NCBI GenBank assembly: GCA_020050835.1
Contig: JAGVKB010000079.1
Location: 1 to 41,060 of the forward strand
Length of the DNA: 41,060 nucleotides
DNA from: Candidatus Obscuribacterales bacterium
GTDB lineage: Bacteria; Cyanobacteriota; Vampirovibrionia; Obscuribacterales; Obscuribacteraceae
Direction: 5' to 3'
This document shows, piece by piece, positions 26,593 through 36,498 of the stretch (positions within the stretch are counted from its first letter, which is position 1; every line of letters begins with the position of its first letter). Position numbers and translations under genes: made by a program. The notes beneath the pieces were generated by a model that searched no databases, had not been told where the DNA came from, and worked only from the letters and a program-made list of their open reading frames with translations.

Positions 26593-26617
26593 CTGGGTAC
26601 TGGGTGCTGGGTACTGG
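26593..26617. repeat. Heptanucleotide tandem repeat (CTGGGTA)
   Basis: Three consecutive seven-base units (CTGGGTA, CTGGGTG, CTGGGTA) and a partial fourth (CTGG) lie in the non-coding stretch between the Spy-like and MFS genes. Heptamer short tandem repeats (STRR type) are known from filamentous cyanobacteria; the relationship is only suggestive. Confidence 0.7.
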
Positions 26618-26815
26618 TCGCCTCTCTTCTTCTGCCAGCGCTCGAGAGGCCGTTACATGTATAGACGTAATCCGCCCTCAAAAAGTTCAAACTTGAAATT
26701 CGCGCCGGTCTGATCGATGATTGCCACTGCCGCAGTGAGTTTTTAGATTTTGCTTCGCGAGAGGCAAGTCTGCTTGTCAAGCAAGGACTGGACTATCGTG
26801 GAGCAGAGCTCGCAG

Positions 26816-28150
26816 ATGACTGAAGCAATCCCGGTCAAGACGACCATTGGCAAGCGCAGCTCGCAATTCCGGTGGACCGTCATGGCCCTGGCTTTCGTCA
26901 TAACCATCATTAATTACCTGGACCGGACGGCTCTTTCTTACGCAATCGGGCCGCTCAAAAGAGAATTCGGCTTCAATGACGCCCAATTCGGTTTTATCGC
27001 CTCGGCTTTCGGCATCGGCTATATGGTCATGACTCTAGGCGGCGGCATTCTGGTCGACAGGTTCGGAGCTCGCCGCATGTGGGCTCTGTCCGCCATCGTC
27101 TGGTCGGGCATGACAGCGCTGATGGGAGTTGCGAGCAGCTTCTGGATGCTCTTTAGTTTCCGGACATTGCTCGGAATAGCTGAAGGACCAAGTTTCCCGG
27201 CGCTCAGTCGAACCGTAACCGACTGGCTACCGATGTCCGAACGGGCGCGAGCCACGGCGATTGGTCTGGCGGCGGTTCCGCTCGCCTCCGTCATCGGCGC
27301 TCCGCTCATCTCCCATCTGATCGTCTACACCGGCTGGAAGATGATGTTTGTAATCCTCGGCTCCCTGGGAATTGGCTGGGCCTTTATCTGGCTCTGGCTT
27401 TTCCGGGACTATCCTGAGAACTCCCAGCATGTCAGCCAACAGGAGCTCAGTCTGATTCGAGAGGGCGCCGTGGTCAACAGAGAGCTCAGCGAAGACCAGC
27501 GGCGCAAAAGCGAGATGGCTTCAGGCAAGACCACCTGGAAATTCATGCTGTTCAATCCGGCCCTCATGTCCAATAACTATGCCTTTTTCGCCTTCGGCTA
27601 CATGCTTTTCTTTGCAGTCACCTGGCTGCCTGGATATCTCGAAACGACTTATAACGTTCAGCTCAAGGAGATTGGACTTTTCTTGATCGCGCCCTGGCTG
27701 ACCGGGGCAGTTCTAGTTGTATTGGCCGGATACTTGTCCGATTGGCTGTGGATGAAGACAGGCAGCACCCGTATCGCACGCTCTCACTTGATTTGGGTTT
27801 GCCAATTGCTCTCCGGACTTTGCTTCTTGCCGGTAGTATTCGTACATTCGCTGCCGGTCGCGTTGACTTTGCTGTCGCTGGGTATCGGGCTTGGACTGAT
27901 GCCGAATGCCGCCTTCTACGCACTAAACTCCGACCTGGCACGGGATCGCGCGGCGACCAGCCTCGGTCTGATGGACTGTTTCTTCGCCGCCGCCGGCATC
28001 GCTGCTCCGGCGATAACCGGCATGCTGGCCCAATCAACCGGCAACTTCAACGCCGCAATTCTGCTTCTAGTGGCGTTTACACTTACTTCAGTCTGCGGAA
28101 TTATATTATTCCAACACTGCGATCCCAACATTCAAAAAGCTGATGGTTAA
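26816..28150 (+). CDS. MFS transporter, anion:cation symporter (ACS)-like
   Basis: A 444-residue transporter with about twelve hydrophobic segments. The first helix carries NYLDRTALSYA, and the loop between helices 2 and 3 has GGGILVDRFGARRMW, a version of the major facilitator signature. The sequence around FRTLLGIAEGPSFPALSRTVTDWLP is typical of the ACS branch, which imports hexuronates, glucarate and other organic anions. The substrate is not readable. ATG 26816 is preferred, giving a short polar N-terminus; a TTG at 26750 would extend it. GGAG lies about 14 bases upstream, so the ribosome site is weak. The gene lies between the two Tad-like modules without obvious functional link. Confidence 0.9.
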   Translation: MTEAIPVKTTIGKRSSQFRWTVMALAFVITIINYLDRTALSYAIGPLKREFGFNDAQFGFIASAFGIGYMVMTLGGGILVDRFGARRMWALSAIVWSGMTALMGVASSFWMLFSFRTLLGIAEGPSFPALSRTVTDWLPMSERARATAIGLAAVPLASVIGAPLISHLIVYTGWKMMFVILGSLGIGWAFIWLWLFRDYPENSQHVSQQELSLIREGAVVNRELSEDQRRKSEMASGKTTWKFMLFNPALMSNNYAFFAFGYMLFFAVTWLPGYLETTYNVQLKEIGLFLIAPWLTGAVLVVLAGYLSDWLWMKTGSTRIARSHLIWVCQLLSGLCFLPVVFVHSLPVALTLLSLGIGLGLMPNAAFYALNSDLARDRAATSLGLMDCFFAAAGIAAPAITGMLAQSTGNFNAAILLLVAFTLTSVCGIILFQHCDPNIQKADG

Positions 28151-28165
28151 CGCCGTCTCGGCGTT
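28149..28165 (+). terminator. Short hairpin at the MFS stop codon
   Basis: A 7-bp stem (AACGCCG/CGGCGTT) with a 3-base loop overlaps the TAA stop. It is followed by CGTATTATCC rather than a T-run, so termination is weakly supported. Confidence 0.35.
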
Positions 28166-28226
28166 CGTATTATCCCCCCGTCGCTCGTTTACACCGTCTG
28201 GACATACATTGTTGATTTAAACAATA

Positions 28227-28865
28227 ATGTACCAAGCCGGGGGGCGTCTTTTGGTGGGACCAGTTTTGATTCGGGTAGCTCGTTTGATACCAGCACGAAT
28301 AAGAATGCAAGCAGGCATGCTCGCCGCAGCCTTGCTGTTTTTCGCGCCAGCCGGTGGGGCTTTCACTCAAGAGCTCTACAACAAGCTGGTTGTAGGCTAT
28401 CAGCAGCTGGTTGTAGGGGACAACGAGGCAGCGACCGCTACATTCATCGCCTGCCTCAAAATGAGCCCAGGCAACATCGAAGCCAGAAGATACCTGGCCC
28501 ACGCTTACTTACGGTCAGGGCTGGCGGTACAAGCGGCTGTTCAGTTCGACATCGTGCTCAAAATGGCACCGGGAGCCGCCCATGATCTCTCCTCATTGGG
28601 TGATGCTTACTTTTACACCGGCAATTACGATTGGGCTTTGCAGTGTTATAACGCCGCGCTCGAAAAGGACGAGAAGCTGGACATCGCACGCACCGGCATG
28701 GTTCACACTTATGTAGCGCTCGGCGACAACTACAGAGCAGGGGCGATCTGCCTGCAAGAGATCAGTAAAAAGGACAATCAGAACAATCGGGCGGTATACG
28801 AGCAGATCTTGAAAAACCTTCAAGAAGACCCGGAAAAGGCGCCGCCAGTAAAATTGGGTGAATGA
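28227..28865 (+). CDS. Exported TPR protein, TadD-like (module B)
   Basis: A 212-residue TPR protein, paralogue of 22369-22962. After a basic start comes a hydrophobic signal segment (MLAAALLFFAPAGGAFTQ) and then TPR units (NEAATATFIACLKMSPGNIEARRYLAHAYLR; GNYDWALQCYNAALEKD). The shared segments ARTGMVHTYVALGD and GDAYFYTG make the paralogy certain. The start is uncertain: ATG 28227 has no Shine-Dalgarno and sits beside ATTGTT/AACAAT arms, while an in-frame TTG nine codons in (28251) follows GGGGGG, and Met 27 would also give a good signal peptide. The next gene starts 3 bases after its stop. Confidence 0.8.
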   Translation: MYQAGGRLLVGPVLIRVARLIPARIRMQAGMLAAALLFFAPAGGAFTQELYNKLVVGYQQLVVGDNEAATATFIACLKMSPGNIEARRYLAHAYLRSGLAVQAAVQFDIVLKMAPGAAHDLSSLGDAYFYTGNYDWALQCYNAALEKDEKLDIARTGMVHTYVALGDNYRAGAICLQEISKKDNQNNRAVYEQILKNLQEDPEKAPPVKLGE

Positions 28866-28868
28866 GAA

Positions 28869-29396
28869 ATGAAAAGAACACGTACTAAATCAGGCACAAT
28901 GATGGCTGAGTTTCCGCTAACCATGTGGGTCTTGTTCATTTTGATTACATTGCCGATGATCAACCTGGCGATTGTCAGCCTGCGCACAACCTTCATCCTT
29001 GCCGCCGCTCACGATGCGGCGCACGCGGCCTCCCGCTGCAAGACTTTCAAGACCGCATTAAACGGCAGCAATCCCTCGGCGACTGAAGCCGCCACCAGCA
29101 AAGTTTCAGATGTGGTCAGCCACTTCACCGGAGTCAAAGTCAGCACAGTGGTGACGAAAATCGTCGTCACCAACATCAACTCAGCCTCGACCACTCGCTC
29201 GGCTGATCCGCTCAAAACCACTCCTGACACCGACTCCAACACATACAGCACCGAGGTAGTGGTGACAGGAACGATCGATCCATTGCTCTATTATCAAGGA
29301 GATCTGCTTGGGAGCGTACCGGGCTTATCAGCGCCGATCACCATGTCCTGCGCCGCCCAAGAATTTTGCGAGTATCCGCAAGGTCTTACCCAATAA
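28869..29396 (+). CDS. TadE-like pseudopilin (module B, first copy)
   Basis: A 175-residue protein equal in length to its paralogue at 22968 and similar along its whole length. MKRTRTKSG is the basic leader; the cleavage motif is G-TMMAEFPLTMWVLF, with Glu at +5. Then come the hydrophobic helix and AAAHDAAHAASRCKTF. The C-terminal domain ends in APITMSCAAQEFCEYPQGL, closely matching APITISCAAEQLSEYPQGL-like sequence in module A. Its TAA overlaps the ATG of the vWA gene (TAATG), so coupling is tight. A structural or assembly role in a Tad-type fibre is inferred. Confidence 0.82.
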   Translation: MKRTRTKSGTMMAEFPLTMWVLFILITLPMINLAIVSLRTTFILAAAHDAAHAASRCKTFKTALNGSNPSATEAATSKVSDVVSHFTGVKVSTVVTKIVVTNINSASTTRSADPLKTTPDTDSNTYSTEVVVTGTIDPLLYYQGDLLGSVPGLSAPITMSCAAQEFCEYPQGLTQ

Positions 29397-31216
29397 TGAA
29401 CTCCGACGGAGGGATTCACCAACTAATGCTCCATCAGCCCCAACCCAAGCTCAGGAAACAGGCTCGCCGCCAGACCGGACAAGCGATGGTCGTTCTTGGT
29501 CTGGTCCTGTCCGTCTTCCTGGTTTTGGTTCTGGGACTTTTCGGATTTGAGATTCACAGAATCGAACTTGCCAGAGAGCAGCTCCGGGCAGCCTGCGATG
29601 CGGCCAGTCTTTCGGCGGCAGCAACCTTGGCCAGCTCGGACAACCTCAACCCGACACTGGCACACACGACGGCGATCAACACCGCACTAACCACCTTCCG
29701 TGAGAATCTTGTGATCGGCACTGCCCTTTCGGCAGCCAGCCAAGCCGCAAGCACCAACGATGTTCCGTCCGCCGATCAGGCGCTTCTTTTCTTCGAATTC
29801 CTCGATCCGCACAACAACAATGCAGTCGTTCCACTCGGCGACTCGCGCGGAAAGATCATCAAAGTAGACGGCACTTTCGGACTGGTGCCGGCCTTTGGAA
29901 AGTTTCTCGGAATCAACTCGACGCCGGTCAGAACGACCTCCTGGGGTGGCGTGCCGAATCTCGACGTCGTGCTGTGCTTTGACGTGTCTGCATCAATCGA
30001 CGATCAGACACCGGTAACCTTCGTCAAAAGACAGTGGGATGCCGGCAACGGCAAAGTGATTTACACGGTGGTCTCTACCTCCGCCGGGGCTCCAGCCGGA
30101 GCGCTTGCGCAAGGAAAGATTTTCGATATCCTTGGCCCGCCCGCGACAGGCTCATCGGTCAATGCGCTGCCACCGCAGCAACTGACAGCGTCAAACAACG
30201 GACAGAGCACCTATCCGCTCACCTTCAGCGAGCGCTCCCTGGCTTCAGCTGGTCTGCGAGGAGCCACCAATGCCGGTTCTCCGCCGGGCAATTATCCCCC
30301 AGGCACAGCTGGCACCGGCACGGCTCGCACTTACACAGACCTGGTCGTAAATCTGGACGGCAAAGACATTTTCGCCGGCGTCACCACCGCAGACGGCTTT
30401 GCCTTTCCGGACCTGGCTACCGTTGTCGAAGCGGCGCGCGGCAATCTCGAGGATGATACCGTTTTCACTAACAGCAAGGCCAACACCGGTGTTCCGGTGA
30501 CAATCACTGCCAAAGCCGGTTACAAGGCGGCATATCTCAAACTTGCAGCAGCCAATGTCCACCCACTCAGCGATGCTCAGTTTGCTGGCCAGGACTTTTT
30601 GACGATTATGAACACCAATACGGACGCGCATTTCTCGATCGTGACTTTTACGACCGATGCCGGTACATCGGCCACCGACACATACAATACAAACAACGTC
30701 GATTCTACTTATGGGGCTGGCGGCAACGGCAGTTTCCCGACCCCGATGATTGCGCTCAACTCGACCGACGGTCAAACCAATTACAGCACCTGCTCTCAAG
30801 CTTTGCCGACGACAGTGGCGATCAGCAGCACCAACATCGGCGACGCGGTCAACACGGCGGTAGCCCAGTTGAAGAACAACAGCAGAGCAGGCTCAAAGAA
30901 GGCAATCGTGGTCTTCACAGATGGTCAACCAACGGCTGGTGGTCCGCTCGATTCAGACCCCTGGACGAACGCACGCAAAGCAGCTTCAAAAGCCAAGACG
31001 GAAGGAATTCCAATCTACAGTATCGGCTTGGCGCAGAACGCTGCAATCATCCCCGGTGAAACAGCAATTCTCAACGACACGAATCCAGACGCAACTAGCG
31101 GCGGCATCTCTGCAATAGCCGGAAATGGCGGTAAGTTCTTCCTGGTAACGAAAGTAGAAGACTTGCGATTCACCTTCGAAAACATCGCGCGCCAGCTTGT
31201 TCAGCTGGTCAAGTAA
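29396..31216 (+). CDS. TadG-like von Willebrand factor A protein (module B)
   Basis: A 606-residue paralogue of 23553-25331. It has the TadG N-terminal anchor (RRQTGQAMVVLGLVLSVF; Val at +5, so no processing expected), an Ala-rich helix, a MIDAS DVSAS near residue 197, and the same long insertion before NTNTDAHFSIVTF. VVFTDGQPTAGG and the terminal FENIARQLVQLVK also match. Identity looks high by eye in the insertion and tail. Start choice: ATG 29396 overlaps the upstream TAA; ATG 29426 would remove 10 residues, and GGAGGG lies about 14 bases before it. The vWA fold usually binds ligands through a metal ion, so an adhesin-like tip role is plausible. Confidence 0.83.
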   Translation: MNSDGGIHQLMLHQPQPKLRKQARRQTGQAMVVLGLVLSVFLVLVLGLFGFEIHRIELAREQLRAACDAASLSAAATLASSDNLNPTLAHTTAINTALTTFRENLVIGTALSAASQAASTNDVPSADQALLFFEFLDPHNNNAVVPLGDSRGKIIKVDGTFGLVPAFGKFLGINSTPVRTTSWGGVPNLDVVLCFDVSASIDDQTPVTFVKRQWDAGNGKVIYTVVSTSAGAPAGALAQGKIFDILGPPATGSSVNALPPQQLTASNNGQSTYPLTFSERSLASAGLRGATNAGSPPGNYPPGTAGTGTARTYTDLVVNLDGKDIFAGVTTADGFAFPDLATVVEAARGNLEDDTVFTNSKANTGVPVTITAKAGYKAAYLKLAAANVHPLSDAQFAGQDFLTIMNTNTDAHFSIVTFTTDAGTSATDTYNTNNVDSTYGAGGNGSFPTPMIALNSTDGQTNYSTCSQALPTTVAISSTNIGDAVNTAVAQLKNNSRAGSKKAIVVFTDGQPTAGGPLDSDPWTNARKAASKAKTEGIPIYSIGLAQNAAIIPGETAILNDTNPDATSGGISAIAGNGGKFFLVTKVEDLRFTFENIARQLVQLVK

Positions 31217-31226
31217 GAGGTAAAGG

Positions 31227-31700
31227 ATGAAAGGACGGACAACGAACCGAAGCCGGCGCAGCGTTCTAGGTCACCTGGTGATCGAGCTTTCCATGATTTC
31301 CTTTTTGATCGTAGTGGTTTCGGTGCTTTGCGCCAATATCGGCATCGTATCACTGGCGACATCGCTCAATGATGCGGCCTGCAGAGACGCCGCACGCGCC
31401 GCGGCCCAAGCGAGCAACTCCGCCTCCGCTCTTAAGCTGGCGCAAGCGGCGATCAAAGCCCACACGACAGACGGCTACTACATCACCGTTCCAACCGTTG
31501 ATTCCAGCAGCTTTGAATACGAGGATTATGCCGGCAGCCCGCCGGCCAATACGAGCCCCTACGTCAAGGTGACCACCACCGCTCAGGTGCGCATACCGGC
31601 GCCGATCTTGTTCTTCGGCGCAGAATTCAGCAAGACGGGCACAATTACCTTCACGAGAACGTACAATTTCCCGATCGTAAAGACTCAGCTCTACTTGTAA
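31227..31700 (+). CDS. TadE/TadF-like pseudopilin (module B, second copy)
   Basis: A 157-residue paralogue of 25344-25871. A basic leader (MKGRTTNRSRRSVLG) precedes the cleavage site G-HLVIELSMISFLIVVVSVLCANIG, with Glu at +5. RDAARAAAQASN, DGYYITVPTVDSS and PAPILFFGAEFSKTG follow the module A protein nearly residue for residue. GAGGTAAAGG lies about 6 bases before ATG 31227. It closes module B; a roughly 180-base non-coding stretch follows before a convergent TPR gene. Confidence 0.82.
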   Translation: MKGRTTNRSRRSVLGHLVIELSMISFLIVVVSVLCANIGIVSLATSLNDAACRDAARAAAQASNSASALKLAQAAIKAHTTDGYYITVPTVDSSSFEYEDYAGSPPANTSPYVKVTTTAQVRIPAPILFFGAEFSKTGTITFTRTYNFPIVKTQLYL

Positions 31701-31769
31701 GAGTTAGCGGCGAGAGAAGGCGCTGCAATCAGAGCCGAGCGATGCGAGCTAAGTACCGACTGGCAATAA

Positions 31770-31803
31770 AAAACGCGGCGGGGAGATGCCATGCATCTCC
31801 CGC
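31770..31803 (-). terminator. Terminator of the minus-strand TPR/asnS unit
   Basis: Read on the minus strand, GCGGGAGATGC and GCATCTCCCCG form a stem of about 10 bp with a 3-base loop and one bulge, followed by CGCG and then TTTTTTATT. It lies about 80 bases beyond the stop at 31881. It coincides with a dispersed repeat copy (31780-31819). Confidence 0.6.
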
Positions 31804-31819
31804 GGGCTGGGCGTGGCCC
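31780..31819 (+). repeat. Dispersed short repeat, copy 1
   Basis: Shares GCCATGCATC, CCC and GGGCTGGGC in the same order and spacing (within two bases) with the reverse complement of 36763-36800. It lies between two convergent genes and doubles as the terminator hairpin. Confidence 0.55.
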
Positions 31820-31880
31820 TTAACCTACGGACGTACGTGAATTTAGGCCTGTCGGTACTAGGCACGAAGGGTCGGAGCGA

Positions 31881-32832
31881 TCACGGTTTTGAAGTAAGCG
31901 AGAGCAGTCGGTCGTGATTCGACAACGTCTTGACCGACAGCCCAATCCGGTCACGCAGATAAGCGGCATCATCATATTTCGGATCTAGCTTGAGCGCCTC
32001 ACTAAAGTACTTGGCCGCGGCGCTGGTATCGCCTCTGGTGACAGAGACGGCGGCCAGTCCATACAAGTCCGCTGGATTTGGCGTCTTAACCAGCGAGATC
32101 GCTTTCTGGAAATTTCCGGCCGCGCCGGAAACATCGCCTTGATCAAACAAGATAGAGGCAAGCGTATTGACGAACTCGGGATCATTCGGTTTTAGGCGCA
32201 ACGCTTCCCGCACTTCAAAGAGCCCTTCGTCAAGCTTGCCCATGCGATAGAGCGTCCAGGCTAAAGAGTTGTGCGCGGTGGCATCTTTTGCATCCACCTT
32301 AAGCGCAACTCGATAACCGGCCAGTGCGCGCTTCAACTCACCGGAAGCATAGAATCGATTGCCGCGAGCGACGAGATCGGCCGCGCTACTGTTGCGACGC
32401 TCAATTGCGTCATCCAGGCGTGACTGACAGACCTTGAAGTTGGGGTCAACGCCCAGCGCGGTGACGAACTCGGAGATGGCACCATCGAGATCACCTTTCT
32501 CGTCCAGAAGCAAGATGCCCAATTGCATATGAGCATCAGCATCATCACTCCTGAGGGAAAGACCCTTGCGATACTGATCGATCGCTCCCTCGCTCTCGCC
32601 CCGGAATCTGAGCTCAATTGCATTTTGAAAATGCTTGTCGGCAGACGCTGCGTGGCAGGCTGTGCCCGGCTGGTAAATCAGCAGGGACAACACTAAGACT
32701 GCGCGTAGCTTCAAGTGCTTTGGCACTTTCAAATCAGCCCGAATAACGCCACCTTCTACAATTTTAGCCCGAAAGCTCGCTTTTGCAGACAACTGTAAAC
32801 CACTCTGCCCCAAGCCATTTGCCGGCCCTCGC

Positions 32833-32846
<14 letters not shown>
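31881..32846 (-). CDS. Exported TPR-repeat protein
   Basis: A 321-residue frame. Residues 70-310 are six to seven tetratricopeptide repeats ([47 protein letters not shown], and others). A signal-peptide-like stretch occurs at about 43-67 ([24 protein letters not shown]), too far inside if ATG 32846 is used. The true start may be a TTG near residue 39 (32732). From ATG 32846 it would overlap the asnS stop by 14 bases, so both are likely on one transcript. Unlike the module TPR proteins, it shows no close similarity to them and is not next to Tad-like genes on its own strand. The partner is unknown. Confidence 0.8.
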
Positions 32847-34251
<1,405 letters not shown>

Positions 34252-34304
34252 GACTGTACTTTCTCTTTATCCTCTAGTTGTTACTGCTGAAGGTCGAATC
34301 CACT

Positions 34305-34940
34305 TCAGCGCTTGCGAACGACTGAAATGCCGTCTCGAATCGGCAGCATGACACACGTTACCCGCTGATCGCCGGCTATTTTGTCGTTAAGCTTAGCAAT
34401 CGCCGTCGGGTTCTCTGTCAGGGGATTGAGCACTTCGCCGCCGTACAAAACATTGTCCAGGACTATCAAGCCACCAGCTCTAACGAGCGGCAGAACCGCT
34501 TCATAGTAATGAGGGTAGTTGACCTTGTCGGCATCAATGAACACAAAATCGAACGAACCGCTCAGCTGCTTGACAGACTCGAGCGCCGGCCCTTCCATAA
34601 CGGTAATCTTCTTGCCATGCTCGCTTTGAGCAAAATACTTTTTAGCCACCGCAATCGTTTTTGGATCGATTTCGCAGGTGACAAGCTCGCCATCCGGCGG
34701 CAGCGCTTCCGCCATCGAGAGAGCGGAGTAACCAGTAAACATCCCGATCTCCAGAACTCGCTTGCTGCCAGCTAACTGAACCAACAATTTGAGCAATCGG
34801 CCTTCAAGCGCTCCGCACAGCATGATTGCCATCGGCACCGATGCGTTCGTTTCGCGCTCGAGCGCCTCCAAAAGAGCCGGAACCGGCTCGGACTTCAAAA
34901 TTGCATATTGATCGATTTCAGGCTTGGTCAGCGTCAGCAT
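34305..34940 (-). CDS. Class I SAM-dependent O-methyltransferase (caffeoyl-CoA OMT-like)
   Basis: A 211-residue methyltransferase of the methyltransferase-3/24 family. The SAM motif is VLEIGMFTGYSALSMA, with the acidic ribose-binding residue in CEIDPKT; FVFIDADKVNYPHYYE contains the metal-binding Asp and the family DADK signature, and GGLIVLDNVLYGG completes it. Family members methylate catechol-type hydroxyls with a divalent metal, but the natural substrate of bacterial copies is usually unknown. GGGGAGAAG lies about 5 bases before ATG 34940. It precedes asnS on the same strand (53-base gap), so it could share its transcript. Confidence 0.9.
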   Translation of the reverse strand: MLTLTKPEIDQYAILKSEPVPALLEALERETNASVPMAIMLCGALEGRLLKLLVQLAGSKRVLEIGMFTGYSALSMAEALPPDGELVTCEIDPKTIAVAKKYFAQSEHGKKITVMEGPALESVKQLSGSFDFVFIDADKVNYPHYYEAVLPLVRAGGLIVLDNVLYGGEVLNPLTENPTAIAKLNDKIAGDQRVTCVMLPIRDGISVVRKR

Positions 34941-35100
34941 TACTTCTTCTCCCCACTTGCCAGCTCATGATTTATATCAGAAATCACCTCGGCGAATCCT
35001 CTTAAATGTAATACACTCATGCCGGCGTCGATTGGTAGTAATATCCGAATTGTGAGCGTACTTCATGCTTGCTCCTGCATCAGCCATCCCTTTGAGCGTT

Positions 35101-36498
35101 ATGAACCCGCTGCGCGCAGACCATATCAGTCCTTTGGACATGTTTAAGATCGGTGTCGGGCCGTCAAGTTCTCACACCGTCGGCCCGATGGTTGCGGCCC
35201 TGGAGTTTCGCAAACAGGTGTTGTCATCCGGCGCGGCAAGAGCCGGTGGAGCGCTGCGATTCCAAGTAGAGCTTTATGGCAGCCTCTCGGCAACCGGCAA
35301 GGGACACCGCACAGATGGTGCTATCTGCGCCGGATTAGCCGGGCACCATCCCAAAACATCGGCGCCGCAAGAAGTCTGGTCGGTCATGCCCGCGCTCCTG
35401 CTTACACCGCAGATAGAGCTCGATGGCTATCCAGCCAGCTTTCAGCCGGAAGAAGACATCTGTTGGCAGAGTTGGTTGCTAGACGGCAATGGCTTACCGC
35501 ATCCAAACACGATGCGCTTCCGGCTCTGGCAATCAGAGCATCTCTTGTGCGAGGAGATTATCCTGTCGGTCGGCGGCGGTTTCGTCGAAAGGCTGGATCA
35601 AAAGACCGGCTTGCGGCAAGCCGCCAGAGATCGCGATGCAAGCGTTGCAGTGCCTTACCCGTACAATTCGGCCGCCGAGTTTATCGAGCAATGCGCGAAA
35701 GCTAAGCTGGAGCCCTGGCAAATTGTCGTTGCCAATGAGAGCGCCAGAGGCCAGAGCGAGACTGATTTGAAAGCAGGACTGACCGCCGTGCTGGAAACGA
35801 TGGAGAGCTCAATCGAGCGCGGCCTGACAACTGACGGCATTCTCCCGGGCGGACTAAATGTCAGACGGAGAGCCAAGAGCCTCTATCAACAGATGCTGTC
35901 CGGAAAGTCTCCGGCCTGGGCCGGCAATGATTTAAGGCCCTCTGTTTTTGCAATGGCGGTCAACGAAGAGAACGCCGCCGGCGGTCGTGTCGTTACTGCA
36001 CCCACCAACGGTTCATCCGGGATCATTCCGGCTGTCTGGCGTTTTCTGCGCGAGACGCAGGGATTGAGCCAGGAGGCGCTCGTGAACGGGCTAATCACAG
36101 CCTCAGTTGTAGGAGCGCTGGTAAAAGTACACGCTTCAATCTCGGGAGCGGAGGTCGGCTGCCAGGGTGAAGTCGGCACCTCCTGCGCGATGGCTGCAGC
36201 CGGTGCTACCCAGATGCTGAACGGCACGCCGGAGCAGATTGAACAGGCTGCCGAAATCGGCATCGAGCATCATTTGGGAATGACTTGCGATCCAATTATG
36301 GGGCTGGTGCAGGTACCCTGCATCGAACGAAACGCCATGGGTGCTGTCAAAGCGCTCAATGCCGCAGCGCTGTCGCTGGCATCGGACGGGCAACATCTGG
36401 TAAGCCTGGACCGCGCCTTGCAAGTGATGAAAGAGACCGGGCTGGACATGAACCAGAAGTACAAAGAGACTTCGACCGGCGGTCTGGCGCTGGGCTAG
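35101..36498 (+). CDS. sdaA: L-serine ammonia-lyase (iron-sulfur, single chain)
   Basis: A 465-residue one-chain L-serine dehydratase that converts serine to pyruvate and ammonia. The beta-domain start SPLDMFKIGVGPSSSHTVGPM is diagnostic. The alpha domain has NEENAAGGRVVTAPTNGSSGIIPA, GCQGEVGTSCAMAAAG and CDPIMGLVQVPCIERNAMGA. The Cys residues in the last two motifs are those expected to hold the 4Fe-4S cluster. The length matches E. coli SdaA closely if ATG 35101 is used; ATG 35065 would add 12 residues. It is divergent from the O-methyltransferase gene. It fits the amino-acid catabolism theme of the window. Confidence 0.95.
   Translation: MNPLRADHISPLDMFKIGVGPSSSHTVGPMVAALEFRKQVLSSGAARAGGALRFQVELYGSLSATGKGHRTDGAICAGLAGHHPKTSAPQEVWSVMPALLLTPQIELDGYPASFQPEEDICWQSWLLDGNGLPHPNTMRFRLWQSEHLLCEEIILSVGGGFVERLDQKTGLRQAARDRDASVAVPYPYNSAAEFIEQCAKAKLEPWQIVVANESARGQSETDLKAGLTAVLETMESSIERGLTTDGILPGGLNVRRRAKSLYQQMLSGKSPAWAGNDLRPSVFAMAVNEENAAGGRVVTAPTNGSSGIIPAVWRFLRETQGLSQEALVNGLITASVVGALVKVHASISGAEVGCQGEVGTSCAMAAAGATQMLNGTPEQIEQAAEIGIEHHLGMTCDPIMGLVQVPCIERNAMGAVKALNAAALSLASDGQHLVSLDRALQVMKETGLDMNQKYKETSTGGLALG

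Noticed and set aside
22369-31700. Recent segmental DNA duplication (or assembly artefact) as the cause of the twin modules
   Set aside because: The protein similarity is clear but many codons differ, and Spy-like and MFS genes lie between the copies, so the duplication is old and both copies are real.
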